From: CBDCXF01 sp965223755
Lineage (GTDB): Bacteria; Acidobacteriota; Thermoanaerobaculia; Multivoradales; JAHEKO01
Assembly (NCBI GenBank): GCA_965223755.1
Contig: CBDCXF010000001.1
Location: forward strand, 62,001-126,000
Direction: 5' to 3'
Length of the DNA: 64,000 nt
A program made the translations under genes and the position numbers. The first letter of the stretch is position 1. The number at the start of each line of letters is the position of its first letter. Below are positions 17,500 through 26,777 of this stretch, piece by piece. The notes under the pieces were generated by a model that was not told where the DNA came from, ran no database searches, and saw only the letters and a list, made by a program, of their open reading frames with translations.

Positions 17500-18227
17500 C
17501 CATCTTCCCAGAGCTGTTCGGTCCCTTTGCCGGAGCCAGCCTGGTGGGTCGGGCGGTGGAGAAGGGCAAGCTGGATTTGCGAGTCCACGATTTGCGCGAC
17601 TATACGCAAGACCGTCATCGCGTCGTTGATGACGAGCCCTTCGGGGGTGGCGGGGGCATGGTAATGAAAGCAGAGCCTTGGTTGACCGCTGCCGACGAAC
17701 TGGCCGCCGGAGCTCATCGAATCCTGCTGTCTCCTCAGGGTACACCGCTCGATGAGGCCCAAGTTCGGCGCTTGGCGGAGTATCCATCGCTCTATTTGAT
17801 GTGTGGGCGCTACGAAGGGGTCGACGAACGGGCGATCGAGGCAATCGTCGACGAGGAGGTCTCTTTGGGGGACTTCGTCTTGTCCGGCGGAGAAGTGGCG
17901 GCGATGGCGCTGATCGAAGCCGTCTCGCGTCAGATTCCGGGGGTCGTCGGTCTGGCCGACTCGGTTGAAAACGATAGCTTCCGCAACGGCCTGCTCGACT
18001 ACCCGCACTACACCCGGCCGCAAGAGGTTCGAGGTCAAACGGTTCCGGAGGTTCTCCTTTCGGGCAACCACGCCGAGATCGATCGCTGGCGGCGCCAGCA
18101 AAGTCTGCTGGCCACCGCTCGCAAGCGCCCCGATTTGCTCGCTCTGGCAGCGCTTACCAGTGAAGACATTGATTTCCTCATCCAAGCGGGCATTGACGGC
18201 AGCCTTTTCGTGGGTCCATCTTCATGA
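17481..18227 (+). CDS. trmD: tRNA (guanine-N1)-methyltransferase TrmD
   Basis: TrmD forms m1G37 next to the anticodon and prevents +1 frameshifting. It is a SPOUT enzyme acting as a dimer. Visible signatures are the N-terminal VVTIFPELFGPF, the DDEPFGGGGGMVMKAEPW loop, LMCGRYEGVDERAIE and the SLGDFVLSGGEVAAMALIEAV knot. Length is 248 aa. The GTG start at 17481 overlaps the end of rimM by 19 bases, consistent with coupling. Confidence 0.96.
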   Translation: MLIQVVTIFPELFGPFAGASLVGRAVEKGKLDLRVHDLRDYTQDRHRVVDDEPFGGGGGMVMKAEPWLTAADELAAGAHRILLSPQGTPLDEAQVRRLAEYPSLYLMCGRYEGVDERAIEAIVDEEVSLGDFVLSGGEVAAMALIEAVSRQIPGVVGLADSVENDSFRNGLLDYPHYTRPQEVRGQTVPEVLLSGNHAEIDRWRRQQSLLATARKRPDLLALAALTSEDIDFLIQAGIDGSLFVGPSS

Positions 18228-18356
18228 GCGTTGCCCAATTTCATCGGCGGAGAGGGTGCTACAGTGACTCGCACCGTGCTAAGCTTCACTGCTCGGCCGC
18301 ACCCGGAACCTGCTACCGGAGCTAGCTGCCGTAGACTCAAACAGGAAGATCCAGCG

Positions 18357-18716
18357 ATGAACGATCTGCAACTGGTAGAACAAGAATATCTGCGCGACGA
18401 CATTCCCGACTTTCGCGCTGGCGATACGGTCAAAGTGCACGTACGGGTGCGCGAGGGCGAGAAAGAGCGCATTCAGGTATTTCAAGGCGTCGTCATCGCC
18501 CGCCGCGGCGGCGGAACGCGCGCCAGCTTCACCGTCCGCAAGATGTCGGGCGGCATCGGTGTCGAGCGTATCTTTCCGCTCCATTCGCCGAGCGTGGCGC
18601 AAATTGAGGTCGTGCGTCGCGGTAAGGTGCGCCGAGCGAAGTTGTACTATTTGCGTGGCCTCCGGGGCAAGGCTGCCCGTATCGAAGAGCGGCGCGACGA
18701 CCTCAACAAAGCCTAA
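18357..18716 (+). CDS. rplS: 50S ribosomal protein L19
   Basis: L19 sits at the subunit interface of the ribosome. The 119-aa protein shows IPDFRAGDTVKVHVRVREG, IQVFQGVVIARRGGG and the C-terminal RRAKLYYLRGLRGKAARIEE, all family hallmarks. ATG 18357 is the family start and has AGGAAG about ten bases upstream. The open frame extends to 18231 but that part is not conserved L19 sequence. The 129-base spacer after trmD may hold a leader. Confidence 0.96.
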   Translation: MNDLQLVEQEYLRDDIPDFRAGDTVKVHVRVREGEKERIQVFQGVVIARRGGGTRASFTVRKMSGGIGVERIFPLHSPSVAQIEVVRRGKVRRAKLYYLRGLRGKAARIEERRDDLNKA

Positions 18717-18766
18717 CCGGCAACAGTTAAAGCGCATGGGCGGCGGGAACCTAGGAGGGTTCATGC

Positions 18767-19408
18767 ATGCCCTGGATGTCTCTCCATAAATACTCCACTC
18801 GCAGTTGGTGGTGCGCGGAAGTCGACACGCTGATTCGCAGCGTTCACGGTCCGTTGTTGGCGGGCGTGGACGAAGTCGGTCGCGGCTGTCTGGCGGGCCC
18901 GGTGGTCGCCGGCGCCGTGGTCCTGCCGCAAGACTTTTTCATTCCGGGTATTGACGACAGTAAGGAGCTGCGTCCCGAAGCGCGGCGGATCCTGGCAGGG
19001 CAGATTCGGCGCCACGCGCTCGCCTGGTCAGTTTGCGTTCGCAGCGCTGACTGCATTGACGCTTCCAACATCTTGGCCGCGACTCAGGCGGCGGCAGCAG
19101 AGGCCGTCTGCCAGCTCGATCCTCGCCCCGATGTCGTCACAACCGATGCGCTACAGCTTCCGGCGGTCGTCGAGCCGGTCGTCGCCATGGTGCGTGGCGA
19201 CAGCCTGTCGCACACTGTCGCAGCGGCGTCGATCTTGGCCAAAGTCGTTCGCGACGAGATGATGGTCGAGCTCGATCGTGACTTCCCTCACTATGGTTTC
19301 GCCGAGCACAAGGGTTATGCTTCTGCAGCACACCTCGGCGCGCTCGAACGCTTTGGCCCTTGTCCGGCACACCGGCTTACGTTCGCGTCTGTGGTGCCAA
19401 GGCTGTAG
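18767..19408 (+). CDS. rnhB: Ribonuclease HII
   Basis: RNase HII removes ribonucleotides from DNA and RNA primers. The metal-binding acidic residues are visible in LLAGVDEVGRGCLAGPVVAGAVVL (written here as starting LLAGVDEVGRG), in IDDSKEL and in the VVTTDAL segment. SHTVAAASILAKVVRD follows, then FAEHKGYASAAH. The 213-aa product begins at ATG 18767 with a strong AGGAGG at about 18753. Another ATG at 18763 is out of frame. It closes the ribosomal/tRNA processing block. Confidence 0.95.
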   Translation: MPWMSLHKYSTRSWWCAEVDTLIRSVHGPLLAGVDEVGRGCLAGPVVAGAVVLPQDFFIPGIDDSKELRPEARRILAGQIRRHALAWSVCVRSADCIDASNILAATQAAAAEAVCQLDPRPDVVTTDALQLPAVVEPVVAMVRGDSLSHTVAAASILAKVVRDEMMVELDRDFPHYGFAEHKGYASAAHLGALERFGPCPAHRLTFASVVPRL

Positions 19409-19422
19409 GAGTCCAGTAGGTG

Positions 19423-21273
19423 ATGGAGAGCAACGAACAAGCGCTTGAGGCGGCCAACGAATTGGTTAGTAAAGGCAAGCTGCACCGAGCAATCGAGGTT
19501 CTGAAGGAGGCTCTAGACAGCGATCCGGAGGACCGCCGCGCCCTCAATCGACTCGGCGACCTCTACGTTCAGTGCAAGCAGCCGGAGAAGGCGATCGAAC
19601 TCTTCCGCCGCGTTGCCGGCGGTTTTGAGCGCGACGGCATGGCCGGCAAGGCGATCGCTTTGTACAAGAAAGTACTGCGGATCGATCCTCAGCAGATGGA
19701 CGTCTACGAGCGCGTGGCAGCCCTTTATCAGGAACAGAAGCTGCCCTTCGAGGCAGTTGCGCAGTACGAAGTCGCTGGCAAGTGGTACGTCGAAAACGAG
19801 GACCAATCGGCCGCAGTCCGCGTATTTCGAGAAATTGTCAACATCAAGCCTGATGATGCAACCAGCCGTCTGCAATTAGCCTCGCTCTACCAGCAGACGC
19901 AGCGCGGCGAGCAGGCGCAGGAGGAGTACCTGCGCATCGGCGGCCTGATGCTCGATGCCGGACAGCCGGAGCAGGCGCACAGGCTCTTCGCCGGTGTATT
20001 GGCTTCCCATCTCGACGAGGAGTTCGCACAACGAGCGATCGACAACCTCAAGGAGGCCGGCCACCAGGGGCTGGCGGCGCGGCTGGCGCTGCAGAGCGGT
20101 CAGGAGGTCGAGATTCCGTCGGCGTCTGATCCGGTCGCCGAAGAGGCGAGCGAGATGGCGTCCGCGTCTGACGAACCGACCGCGGACATAGAGGCCGAAC
20201 AAATCGCGCAACCGGTGAGCGAACGGGACAGCCAAGAACCCGACGCGGTGATCCTCGATGTCGAGGCGGCGGAAGAAGTCTTCGAAATCGAGATCCCTGA
20301 TCTGGATTCGCCCGACGTTGCGACCGCTGAACCTGCGGTCGAGGTGCCGGTCGAGGTACCGGTCGAGGTGCCAGTCGAACCGATTCCTACCCTCACAGTG
20401 CCAGATGAGCGGCGAGAGGTCGGCGCCCCTGCCGAGGCGTCGGAGCTGGACCGGCAGCTTGATGATGTCGAATGGGAGCTCGAACAGGGCAACCTCGACC
20501 GCGCGATGTCACGATTGGTGGCGTTACGGTCGACTGCGGGCAACAATCCTCGCTTTCGCAATTTGTGGCGGGCTGTGACCGCCCCAGAGGGGGCGACGCC
20601 GGCTGAGGAACCAGCGTTCGACACAGCCGAGCCTGGATCGGAAATCTTTGTCGGATCGCCCCCCGAGCTTTCTGTCCCCTCCGAGGCTGGCTCGTCCGAG
20701 GCTGGTCCACCCGAGGCTGGCCCATCCGTGTCCGCTCAATCTGCAGACGTTCTCTCTGAGCCGCAGGTTCCTGGCGGTCTGAGCGAGGTCGCAGAAGAAG
20801 TCTCCGCGGACCTCGCCGCAGTCGCGTCCGGCACTGATACCGAGTCGGAGTCAATTGAGGATATCGTCGCCGGTTTTACCCGTGGCCTCAAGGAGGCCAT
20901 CTCGCCCGAGGACTACGACACCCACTTCAACCTGGGGATTGGCTACCAGGAAATGGGGCTAATGGACGAGGCCATCGGCGAGTTCCAACAGGCGGCCAAG
21001 TCGGAGGTGCATTTGATCGATGCTGCGTCGATGCTGGGGATCGCCTTTCGCCAGCGCGGCCTTTATGACCTGGCGATCGATTGGTATGAGCGCGCTCGAA
21101 CTAGCGAGCAGGCGGACGAAGAACAAAAGGTCGCGATGCGCTACGAGCAGGCTGAGACCCAGCTCGAGGCACAGGAGCCGGAAGAGGCCTATCGATTATT
21201 CTTGGAGGTGTACGGAGCCGACTCTACCTATCGCGATGTCGGCCGGCGGCTCGAGGAACTGCGCACCGCCTGA
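19423..21273 (+). CDS. TPR-repeat protein of unknown role
   Basis: This is a soluble 616-aa protein with no signal peptide. TPR-like repeats occupy about residues 1-225; examples are ALNRLGDLYVQCKQPEKAIELF and KAIALYKKVLRIDPQQMDVY. An acidic Pro/Glu/Val-rich linker covers about residues 228-470. It holds a 3 x 12-bp repeat (VEVP) and a 3 x 15-bp repeat (EAGSS-like). A second TPR block follows at about 485-610 (DTHFNLGIGYQEMGLMDEAIGEF). Proteins of this layout are frequent in Acidobacteriota and Myxococcota, where the role is probably scaffolding. GTG 19420 and ATG 19423 are adjacent candidate starts; GTAGGAG lies upstream. The target is unknown. Confidence 0.75.
   Translation: MESNEQALEAANELVSKGKLHRAIEVLKEALDSDPEDRRALNRLGDLYVQCKQPEKAIELFRRVAGGFERDGMAGKAIALYKKVLRIDPQQMDVYERVAALYQEQKLPFEAVAQYEVAGKWYVENEDQSAAVRVFREIVNIKPDDATSRLQLASLYQQTQRGEQAQEEYLRIGGLMLDAGQPEQAHRLFAGVLASHLDEEFAQRAIDNLKEAGHQGLAARLALQSGQEVEIPSASDPVAEEASEMASASDEPTADIEAEQIAQPVSERDSQEPDAVILDVEAAEEVFEIEIPDLDSPDVATAEPAVEVPVEVPVEVPVEPIPTLTVPDERREVGAPAEASELDRQLDDVEWELEQGNLDRAMSRLVALRSTAGNNPRFRNLWRAVTAPEGATPAEEPAFDTAEPGSEIFVGSPPELSVPSEAGSSEAGPPEAGPSVSAQSADVLSEPQVPGGLSEVAEEVSADLAAVASGTDTESESIEDIVAGFTRGLKEAISPEDYDTHFNLGIGYQEMGLMDEAIGEFQQAAKSEVHLIDAASMLGIAFRQRGLYDLAIDWYERARTSEQADEEQKVAMRYEQAETQLEAQEPEEAYRLFLEVYGADSTYRDVGRRLEELRTA
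20341..20376 (+). repeat. 3 x 12-bp in-frame tandem repeat (VEVP) in the TPR protein
   Basis: Three units of GAGGTRCCRGTC follow each other without a gap and encode repeated EVPV. They lie in the disordered linker between the two TPR blocks. Confidence 0.9.
20683..20727 (+). repeat. 3 x 15-bp in-frame tandem repeat in the TPR protein linker
   Basis: Three units beginning GAGGCTGG encode EAGSS, EAGPP and EAGPS. The units differ only at positions 9-13, so this is an in-frame expansion like those in rsmE and sdhA. Confidence 0.88.
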
Positions 21274-21375
21274 ATCCGCGCCCGCCCCGGGAACCAACCT
21301 TTCAATCCGACGTCGAATCTGTAGGGGACGCTAAGTTGGCGAGGACGTCAAGTCCCCTGCGGCTAGACTTGTATT

Positions 21376-22551
21376 GTGCGAAGGATCGAATCCGAAACTC
21401 CATCTAACCTCCTGGGTGTCATTTGCACGCTGGGGCTTGCGATTATGGCGGCAAGCTGTAGCCAAGGCGAGAAAGTGCGTGGATTCGAGCCCTTGCGGGC
21501 GTGGGTGGCGGTGCTGCCGCAGGGCGAATCGGTGGCCCAGGTGGGAGAAATCAACCTTCCTGCAGACACCCCGTTTGACCTCTACGCCGTCCTCGAAGCC
21601 GAGAGAGATGGAGACACCGTCTATTTCTCTCAAGCCACCGCTCTGTCTTTCGACGGGGAGCCGGTGGATCCGGCGGCGCTGCAATCGTGGCCGGCCCGGC
21701 GCCACGCGCGCGTGCGCTGGTTCTCCATCGAGGGGGCACCACCGTTTTTGGACTGGAGCGAGGAAGGCCGCTTCCCTGGATTCCTCACGGCGTTTCGCTC
21801 CGAGTGGGGGTCTGGTTGGACCATTCCCGGCGATATACGACCGAGCAACCCGCACTTGGCGTATGGCGCTGCGGTTTTCGGACCGAATGCGTTTGGCACA
21901 CTGCGCTATCACATCCGTGTCGAGACCTATGCGCGCGAGACCGATTTCGCACCGAGTGGCCGCTACGTCTCACCTGGAGTCGGCGAAGACGGAATCTTGG
22001 AGGCGGGGTTGACCGCGGTGCGGCTGCAACTGGAGCCGCCCCTGGGCGCCGCGTCTTTAGTTTTCGGGGTCGGTCAAGTCGAGGAGATTCCGGCCGAAAA
22101 CTTGGAGGTCCTGAGTCAGTTCCGCCTCAACGCCGCCGCCGGTCGTATGTTCTCGCGCGCCTACGTACTGGCTCGAACACTTGCTGAGGCTGAAACGCAG
22201 TGGCCGGACTTGAACTGGAGTTCAGTCGACCTGGCGGCGATTCCAGGAGAAGTGACCTACTGGAGAGCTGCAAGCGGCGAAGGGGCAAATAATGGGGAAG
22301 GCACAAGTGAAGATCGGAGGCAGACGGCGGCCTTCGGCGACTTGTTGCGCGTCGGCGATCGCGTCGTGTTCGCCTTTCGCGACGACACGCCCGAGGGGAA
22401 CGGCAATGGTGTACTCGACTACAACGATTGGTGTCTCGACTTTTCCCGTGGCGCCGCCGTGCGCCGATTTTCCGACGTCTTTACCGGCGGAGGTTGGGTA
22501 GAGTGGGCTCCCTTGAGCGTCGCTCCGAGCGATCGGGGGGACGCTGGCTGA
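21376..22551 (+). CDS. Predicted lipoprotein of unknown function
   Basis: This 391-aa protein starts with a lipoprotein signal peptide (LLGVICTLGLAIMAASC), with the acylated cysteine at about residue 28. The rest is predicted to be extracytoplasmic and beta-rich, without a motif I recognise. The segment DDTPEGNGNGVLDYNDWCLDF near residue 350 looks like a calcium-type acidic loop, but that is only a resemblance. The GTG start at 21376 lies about 100 bases after the TPR gene. The NAD-isocitrate dehydrogenase gene follows after 62 bases. No function is proposed. Confidence 0.65.
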   Translation: MRRIESETPSNLLGVICTLGLAIMAASCSQGEKVRGFEPLRAWVAVLPQGESVAQVGEINLPADTPFDLYAVLEAERDGDTVYFSQATALSFDGEPVDPAALQSWPARRHARVRWFSIEGAPPFLDWSEEGRFPGFLTAFRSEWGSGWTIPGDIRPSNPHLAYGAAVFGPNAFGTLRYHIRVETYARETDFAPSGRYVSPGVGEDGILEAGLTAVRLQLEPPLGAASLVFGVGQVEEIPAENLEVLSQFRLNAAAGRMFSRAYVLARTLAEAETQWPDLNWSSVDLAAIPGEVTYWRAASGEGANNGEGTSEDRRQTAAFGDLLRVGDRVVFAFRDDTPEGNGNGVLDYNDWCLDFSRGAAVRRFSDVFTGGGWVEWAPLSVAPSDRGDAG

Positions 22552-22613
22552 ATCGAACCAGCGAACTCAAAACTCACAGAGTGAAGGCATAGAAACCGAC
22601 CGCGGAGTAAGGA

Positions 22614-23624
22614 ATGGCAACAACAGTAACGCTGATTGAAGGGGATGGGATCGGTCCGGAGGTCGTTGAGGCAAGTATTCGAGTGCTAACGGCCGCTGGA
22701 GCCACGTTCGACTGGGATCGTCAAGTCGCGGGAACGACAGCGGTCGATCGCGGATTGACGCCTTTACCCGATGAAACGCTCGATTCGATCCGCCTCAACC
22801 GCGTCGGCTTCAAGGGTCCGGTAACGACACCGGTGGGCCAGGGTTTCCGCTCCGTCAATGTCGAGTTGCGCAAAGCGCTCGACCTGTACACCAATCTGCG
22901 CCCGGTGGAGTCGCTACCCGGCATTTCGCCCAAGTTTGAAGGCGTGGACCTGATCGTCGTTCGAGAAAACACCGAGGGGCTGTACTCGGGCATCGAACAC
23001 ACCGTCGTCGACGGCGTGGTCGAAAGCCTCAAAATCATCACCCGCAAAGCCTCGATTCGGATTGCCAAGTTCGCCTTTGAATATGCCCGCAGCCACGGGC
23101 GCAAACGGGTGACTGCGGTGCACAAGGCCAACATCATGAAGCTGTCGGACGGCTTGTTCCTGCAGTGCGTGCGCGAAGTGGGCGCTGACTATCCGGATAT
23201 CGAGTGTGACGATCGCATTGTCGACGCCATGTCGATGCATTTGGTGGTGCGGCCCGAGACCTACGATGTCCTGGTGCTCCCCAACCTCTACGGTGACATC
23301 GTTTCCGACCTGGCGGCTGGATTAGTCGGTGGGTTGGGGATCGTCCCCGGTGCCAACATCGGCGAAAACGAGGCTGTATTCGAAGCGGTCCACGGCAGCG
23401 CGCCGGACATTGCAGGACAGGATCTGGCCAACCCCACCGCTGTCTTGCGCTCCGGCGTCATGATGCTGCGCCACCTGGGCAAGACGGCTGAAGCCGACCG
23501 CATCGCCAAAGCTATCCGCGCCGTGTTTGAGCGTCGCGAGAGTCTGACGCGCGATCTCGGCGGCCAAGCCTCGACCTCCGAGTTCACCGACGCTCTGATT
23601 CGCGAGATCGAATCGGACGCCTAG
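22614..23624 (+). CDS. Isocitrate dehydrogenase, NAD-type
   Basis: This enzyme oxidatively decarboxylates isocitrate to 2-oxoglutarate. The 336-aa protein belongs to the IDH/IPMDH family, with GDGIGPEV at residue 10 and NLYGDIVSDLAAGLVGGLG near 223. TTPVGQGFRSVNVELRKALDLYTNLRP carries the Ser and Asn of isocitrate-binding members (written from TTPVG to NLRP). The cofactor loop reads HGSAPDIAGQD. Asp-Ile replaces the Lys-Tyr of NADP enzymes, which predicts NAD use. It converges on dsbD; both stops share one CTAG at 23621-23624. A second, NADP-type enzyme is at 36522. Confidence 0.85.
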   Translation: MATTVTLIEGDGIGPEVVEASIRVLTAAGATFDWDRQVAGTTAVDRGLTPLPDETLDSIRLNRVGFKGPVTTPVGQGFRSVNVELRKALDLYTNLRPVESLPGISPKFEGVDLIVVRENTEGLYSGIEHTVVDGVVESLKIITRKASIRIAKFAFEYARSHGRKRVTAVHKANIMKLSDGLFLQCVREVGADYPDIECDDRIVDAMSMHLVVRPETYDVLVLPNLYGDIVSDLAAGLVGGLGIVPGANIGENEAVFEAVHGSAPDIAGQDLANPTAVLRSGVMMLRHLGKTAEADRIAKAIRAVFERRESLTRDLGGQASTSEFTDALIREIESDA

Positions 23625-25471
23625 TTACCGCCAACCGAACTAAACCGGTCAGCGAGGCGGCCAATCACACCTTCTTGGGTGATGACCTCAGAGAACAAGT
23701 GGGGCCCCTCGCCGGGTCGATAGAGGACATAGGTGGGCACCGAATAGCGTCCGTGGCTCGCCAGGTAACTGGCGATGGTGTCGTCGCGGTTGGTCCAATC
23801 GGCCTTCATGGCGACGACTCCGAACTCATCAAATGCTGTCGCCATCGGCTCTGTTTCCAAGACCAAGCGTTCATTCACTTTGCAGGTGAAGCACCAGTCG
23901 GCGGTGACATCGACGAAGACCGCGCTCCCCGCCGCCAGGTGCTTGTCGATCTCGGCTTGGTCGAAGGGCTGCCAGTCGATGAGGTGAGCGGTTTCCGAAG
24001 CTTCGACTGGAGCGCCACCGGTGGAGGTGAGGACGAGACCGGTCGCGATGGCGAGGACTGCAACCACCGCGGTGGCCGTGCGCGCGACGCCGCGGAGATG
24101 GCGGCGTAGCCAGATGGCAGCCGCCAAAGCCAGTAGCGACAATTGAAAGGCGGCCAAGGTGCTCCGCGACACTTGATTCGCCAGGACGTAGAACAACCAC
24201 ACGGCGGCGCCAGCCAGGAGAAATCCCATGGCGATTTTGAGCTGCTCCATCCAGGCGCCGGGTTTGGGCAGAAAGCGCGCCAGCTTGGGTGCCACGATGA
24301 GCAGGACGTAGGGAAAGGCCATGCCCAACCCGACCGCGGTGAAGATCGCGAGCACCGTCAACGGCGGCTGTGCCAGGGCGAAACCGACGGCAGTACCCAG
24401 GAAGGGCGCCGAGCAGGGCGTCGCCATCAGGGTCGTGAACAGGCCGGAGGCGAAGTGACCGCCTAAACCATGTTGATTCTGCTGTCCGCCGAGGCGGGTC
24501 ATCATCCCGGCTGGGAGCACGATCTCGAATAGTCCCCAGAGATTGAGGCAAAAGAGCACCACGATGACACCCAGGACTGCGACGAACACCGGTTCCTGGA
24601 ACTGCACTCCCCAGCCCACTGCCTGGCCGGCCGAGCGCGCTCCGATGGCCACCGCCGCCAGGGCCCAGAACGACATCAGAATGCCAAGTGCGGTGGCGAA
24701 GCTGCCGCGACGTACCACGGCGTTGCCCTGGTCGCTGTCGCGAATCAGGGCGAAGACCTTGAGCGACAAAACGGGCAGAACGCACGGCATGGCGTTGAGA
24801 ATCAGGCCGCCGATCCAGCCGAACAGCAACATCCACAGTAGCGATACGCGCCGGGTACCTGCCGGCGCCTCGAACGAACCGGAAGCGGACGGTGCTCGGT
24901 CAAAAAAGGCCACGTTTTGTGCCTCACCGGCGCCACTCAAGTTCAGAGCCAGTTCCGTGGTGGTGGTGACCGGCGCGAGACAGCTTTTGTCGTCGCAAGC
25001 CTGGTAAGTGAGCGATATCGGGAGAACGACCGTGTCGGTAGCACCCTCCGGCACCGCGAGATCGACGTAGATCAAGGCTTCGCCTTCATATACCGACAGA
25101 GGTTCTTCGGCGAAGGAAAAGACTCCCATCTGGCCTGGGGGGTAGGTCACGGTGGGCTCAGGCCAGTCGTCTGGGACGCCGACTTCGAGTTCGGTCGGGA
25201 TCAAGTAATCGTACGTCGGCTCGTGGCTGTTGGTGTGCCATCCGTGCTCAATAGTCATCAGGGCCACAGCGCGAGCTTGGGTTCCTGATGCATAGCTCGC
25301 ATGGTCGGCGAAGACCTCAACTTCGGCTTTTTCGACCGGTGCGAAGCCAATCCCTTGGGCCGACACGACCTGAGGAGCCGACAAAAAACCACCCAGGGTC
25401 AAGGTCAGTAGGAACAACAACGACCTACTTGGGATCGAACTGCAAAGGTTCCGTTGGTGATTTTGGTTCAT
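23621..25471 (-). CDS. dsbD: Thiol:disulfide interchange protein DsbD
   Basis: DsbD carries electrons from cytoplasmic thioredoxin to periplasmic thiol enzymes. A signal peptide spans about residues 8-39. The N-terminal domain contains YQACDDKSCLAP with the expected cysteine pair. The membrane core has PCVLPVLSLKVFAL and ATPCSAPFLGTAVGFAL with one redox cysteine each. The C-terminal thioredoxin-like domain has WCFTC at about residues 526-530. Length is 616 aa from ATG 25471. The frame extends upstream to 25567, but that part overlaps the divergent aminotransferase and is not signal-peptide-like. Confidence 0.93.
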   Translation of the reverse strand: MNQNHQRNLCSSIPSRSLLFLLTLTLGGFLSAPQVVSAQGIGFAPVEKAEVEVFADHASYASGTQARAVALMTIEHGWHTNSHEPTYDYLIPTELEVGVPDDWPEPTVTYPPGQMGVFSFAEEPLSVYEGEALIYVDLAVPEGATDTVVLPISLTYQACDDKSCLAPVTTTTELALNLSGAGEAQNVAFFDRAPSASGSFEAPAGTRRVSLLWMLLFGWIGGLILNAMPCVLPVLSLKVFALIRDSDQGNAVVRRGSFATALGILMSFWALAAVAIGARSAGQAVGWGVQFQEPVFVAVLGVIVVLFCLNLWGLFEIVLPAGMMTRLGGQQNQHGLGGHFASGLFTTLMATPCSAPFLGTAVGFALAQPPLTVLAIFTAVGLGMAFPYVLLIVAPKLARFLPKPGAWMEQLKIAMGFLLAGAAVWLFYVLANQVSRSTLAAFQLSLLALAAAIWLRRHLRGVARTATAVVAVLAIATGLVLTSTGGAPVEASETAHLIDWQPFDQAEIDKHLAAGSAVFVDVTADWCFTCKVNERLVLETEPMATAFDEFGVVAMKADWTNRDDTIASYLASHGRYSVPTYVLYRPGEGPHLFSEVITQEGVIGRLADRFSSVGGN

Positions 25472-25534
25472 AAAGTTGGTTGGTGATGGATTGGGTGATT
25501 CCAAGGTCGTTGTTTTGTCGATATCCTCCGCCGC

Positions 25535-26719
25535 ATGTCGTTGTCGACCCGTGCCAATCGTATTCAAGAAAGTGCAACGTTTCAGGTCGCCGCCAAAGCA
25601 CGCGCGCTGCGAGCAGAAGGCCGATCGATTCTCAGTTTAGGGGTCGGCGAGCCGGATTTCGGTTCTCCTCAGGTGGCAGTCGAAGCGGCTCAAAAGGCCC
25701 TCACCGACGGACACACAAAGTACGCACCGACGGCTGGGATTCCAGAACTTAGAACCGCCATCGCCGAGCACATCCAAAAAGTATACGACGGGCCATGGAA
25801 TGCGGATCAGGTCACGGTGACCGTGGGTGGCAAAGCGGCTTTATTCGAGCTGGCGCTGGCCCTTTTTGGCGCTGGCGATGAGGTGCTTCTGCCGTCCCCT
25901 TATTGGGTCAGTTTTCCCGAGCAGGTGCGCTTCTGCGGTGCCCGCTACGTACCGGTGCGCACCGACTCGACACGCTCCTTCAAGCTTGAGGTGGACGACG
26001 TGGCAGCGGCTATGTCCGAAACGACCCGCGCCATCATTCTCAACAGCCCCAGCAACCCGACCGGTTCCGTCATCGACGCCGATACGCTGCGCGAAATCGT
26101 GGAGTTGTGCGCGGATGAGGGCGTGGTAGTGATCGCCGATGAAACCTACGACCGCTATTGCTACGACGGTCCATTTCCGAGCGTCTCGCCTGTGGCGCGA
26201 GAGTTCCCCAACACGGTGGCTTTGGTGGGGTCGTTCTCCAAGACCTACAGCATGACCGGCTGGCGACTCGGTTATCTGTTGGCCAGCGATGAGATCACTG
26301 GCGCCGTGCGTAAGATCCAGGGGCACGCGACCTCCGGGCCCACGACTTTTGCCATGTACGGCGCGTTGGCGGCGCTTCGACACGGAGAAGAACGCGTCCA
26401 GGAGGTCATCGATGTCTTCCGCAAACGCCGGGAACTGGTGATGGACAAGCTCGCAGCCATAGAAGGATTTTCCTGTCTACCGCCGGCCGGCGCTTTCTAT
26501 TGCTTTCCTCGAGTGCGCGATCTGTACTCGCCGCAGCTGCGCGACTCGACCGCGTTTTGTAGCTATCTACTTGAAGAGGCTGGAGTTGCGACTGTTCCGG
26601 GGGCGGCTTTTGACGCTGACGACCATATTCGCATTTCTTTTGCATGCTCGGAAGAAGTGTTGGAAGAGGGGCTCGAGCGCATCCGCCAAGCGGTCGAACG
26701 ACTCCCGCAATCCAGGTAG
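25535..26719 (+). CDS. Aspartate aminotransferase (class Ib-like, PLP enzyme)
   Basis: This cytosolic PLP enzyme is predicted to interconvert aspartate/oxaloacetate with 2-oxoglutarate/glutamate. It shows the fold I landmarks SLGVGEPDFGSP near residue 35, SPSNPTGSVID near 170 and the Schiff-base lysine in GSFSKTYSMTGWRLGY near 235. The 394-aa length and the N-terminal pattern SLSTRANRIQESATF fit the Thermus-type Ib subgroup. Related transaminases (for example prephenate) share these features. It is divergent from dsbD with 63 bases between the two starts. Confidence 0.88.
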   Translation: MSLSTRANRIQESATFQVAAKARALRAEGRSILSLGVGEPDFGSPQVAVEAAQKALTDGHTKYAPTAGIPELRTAIAEHIQKVYDGPWNADQVTVTVGGKAALFELALALFGAGDEVLLPSPYWVSFPEQVRFCGARYVPVRTDSTRSFKLEVDDVAAAMSETTRAIILNSPSNPTGSVIDADTLREIVELCADEGVVVIADETYDRYCYDGPFPSVSPVAREFPNTVALVGSFSKTYSMTGWRLGYLLASDEITGAVRKIQGHATSGPTTFAMYGALAALRHGEERVQEVIDVFRKRRELVMDKLAAIEGFSCLPPAGAFYCFPRVRDLYSPQLRDSTAFCSYLLEEAGVATVPGAAFDADDHIRISFACSEEVLEEGLERIRQAVERLPQSR

Positions 26720-26777
26720 AAGAGCAGGTAGAAGAGCCCGATAGGGGAAATTCACGGCACAGTCAGGAGACCAAATC

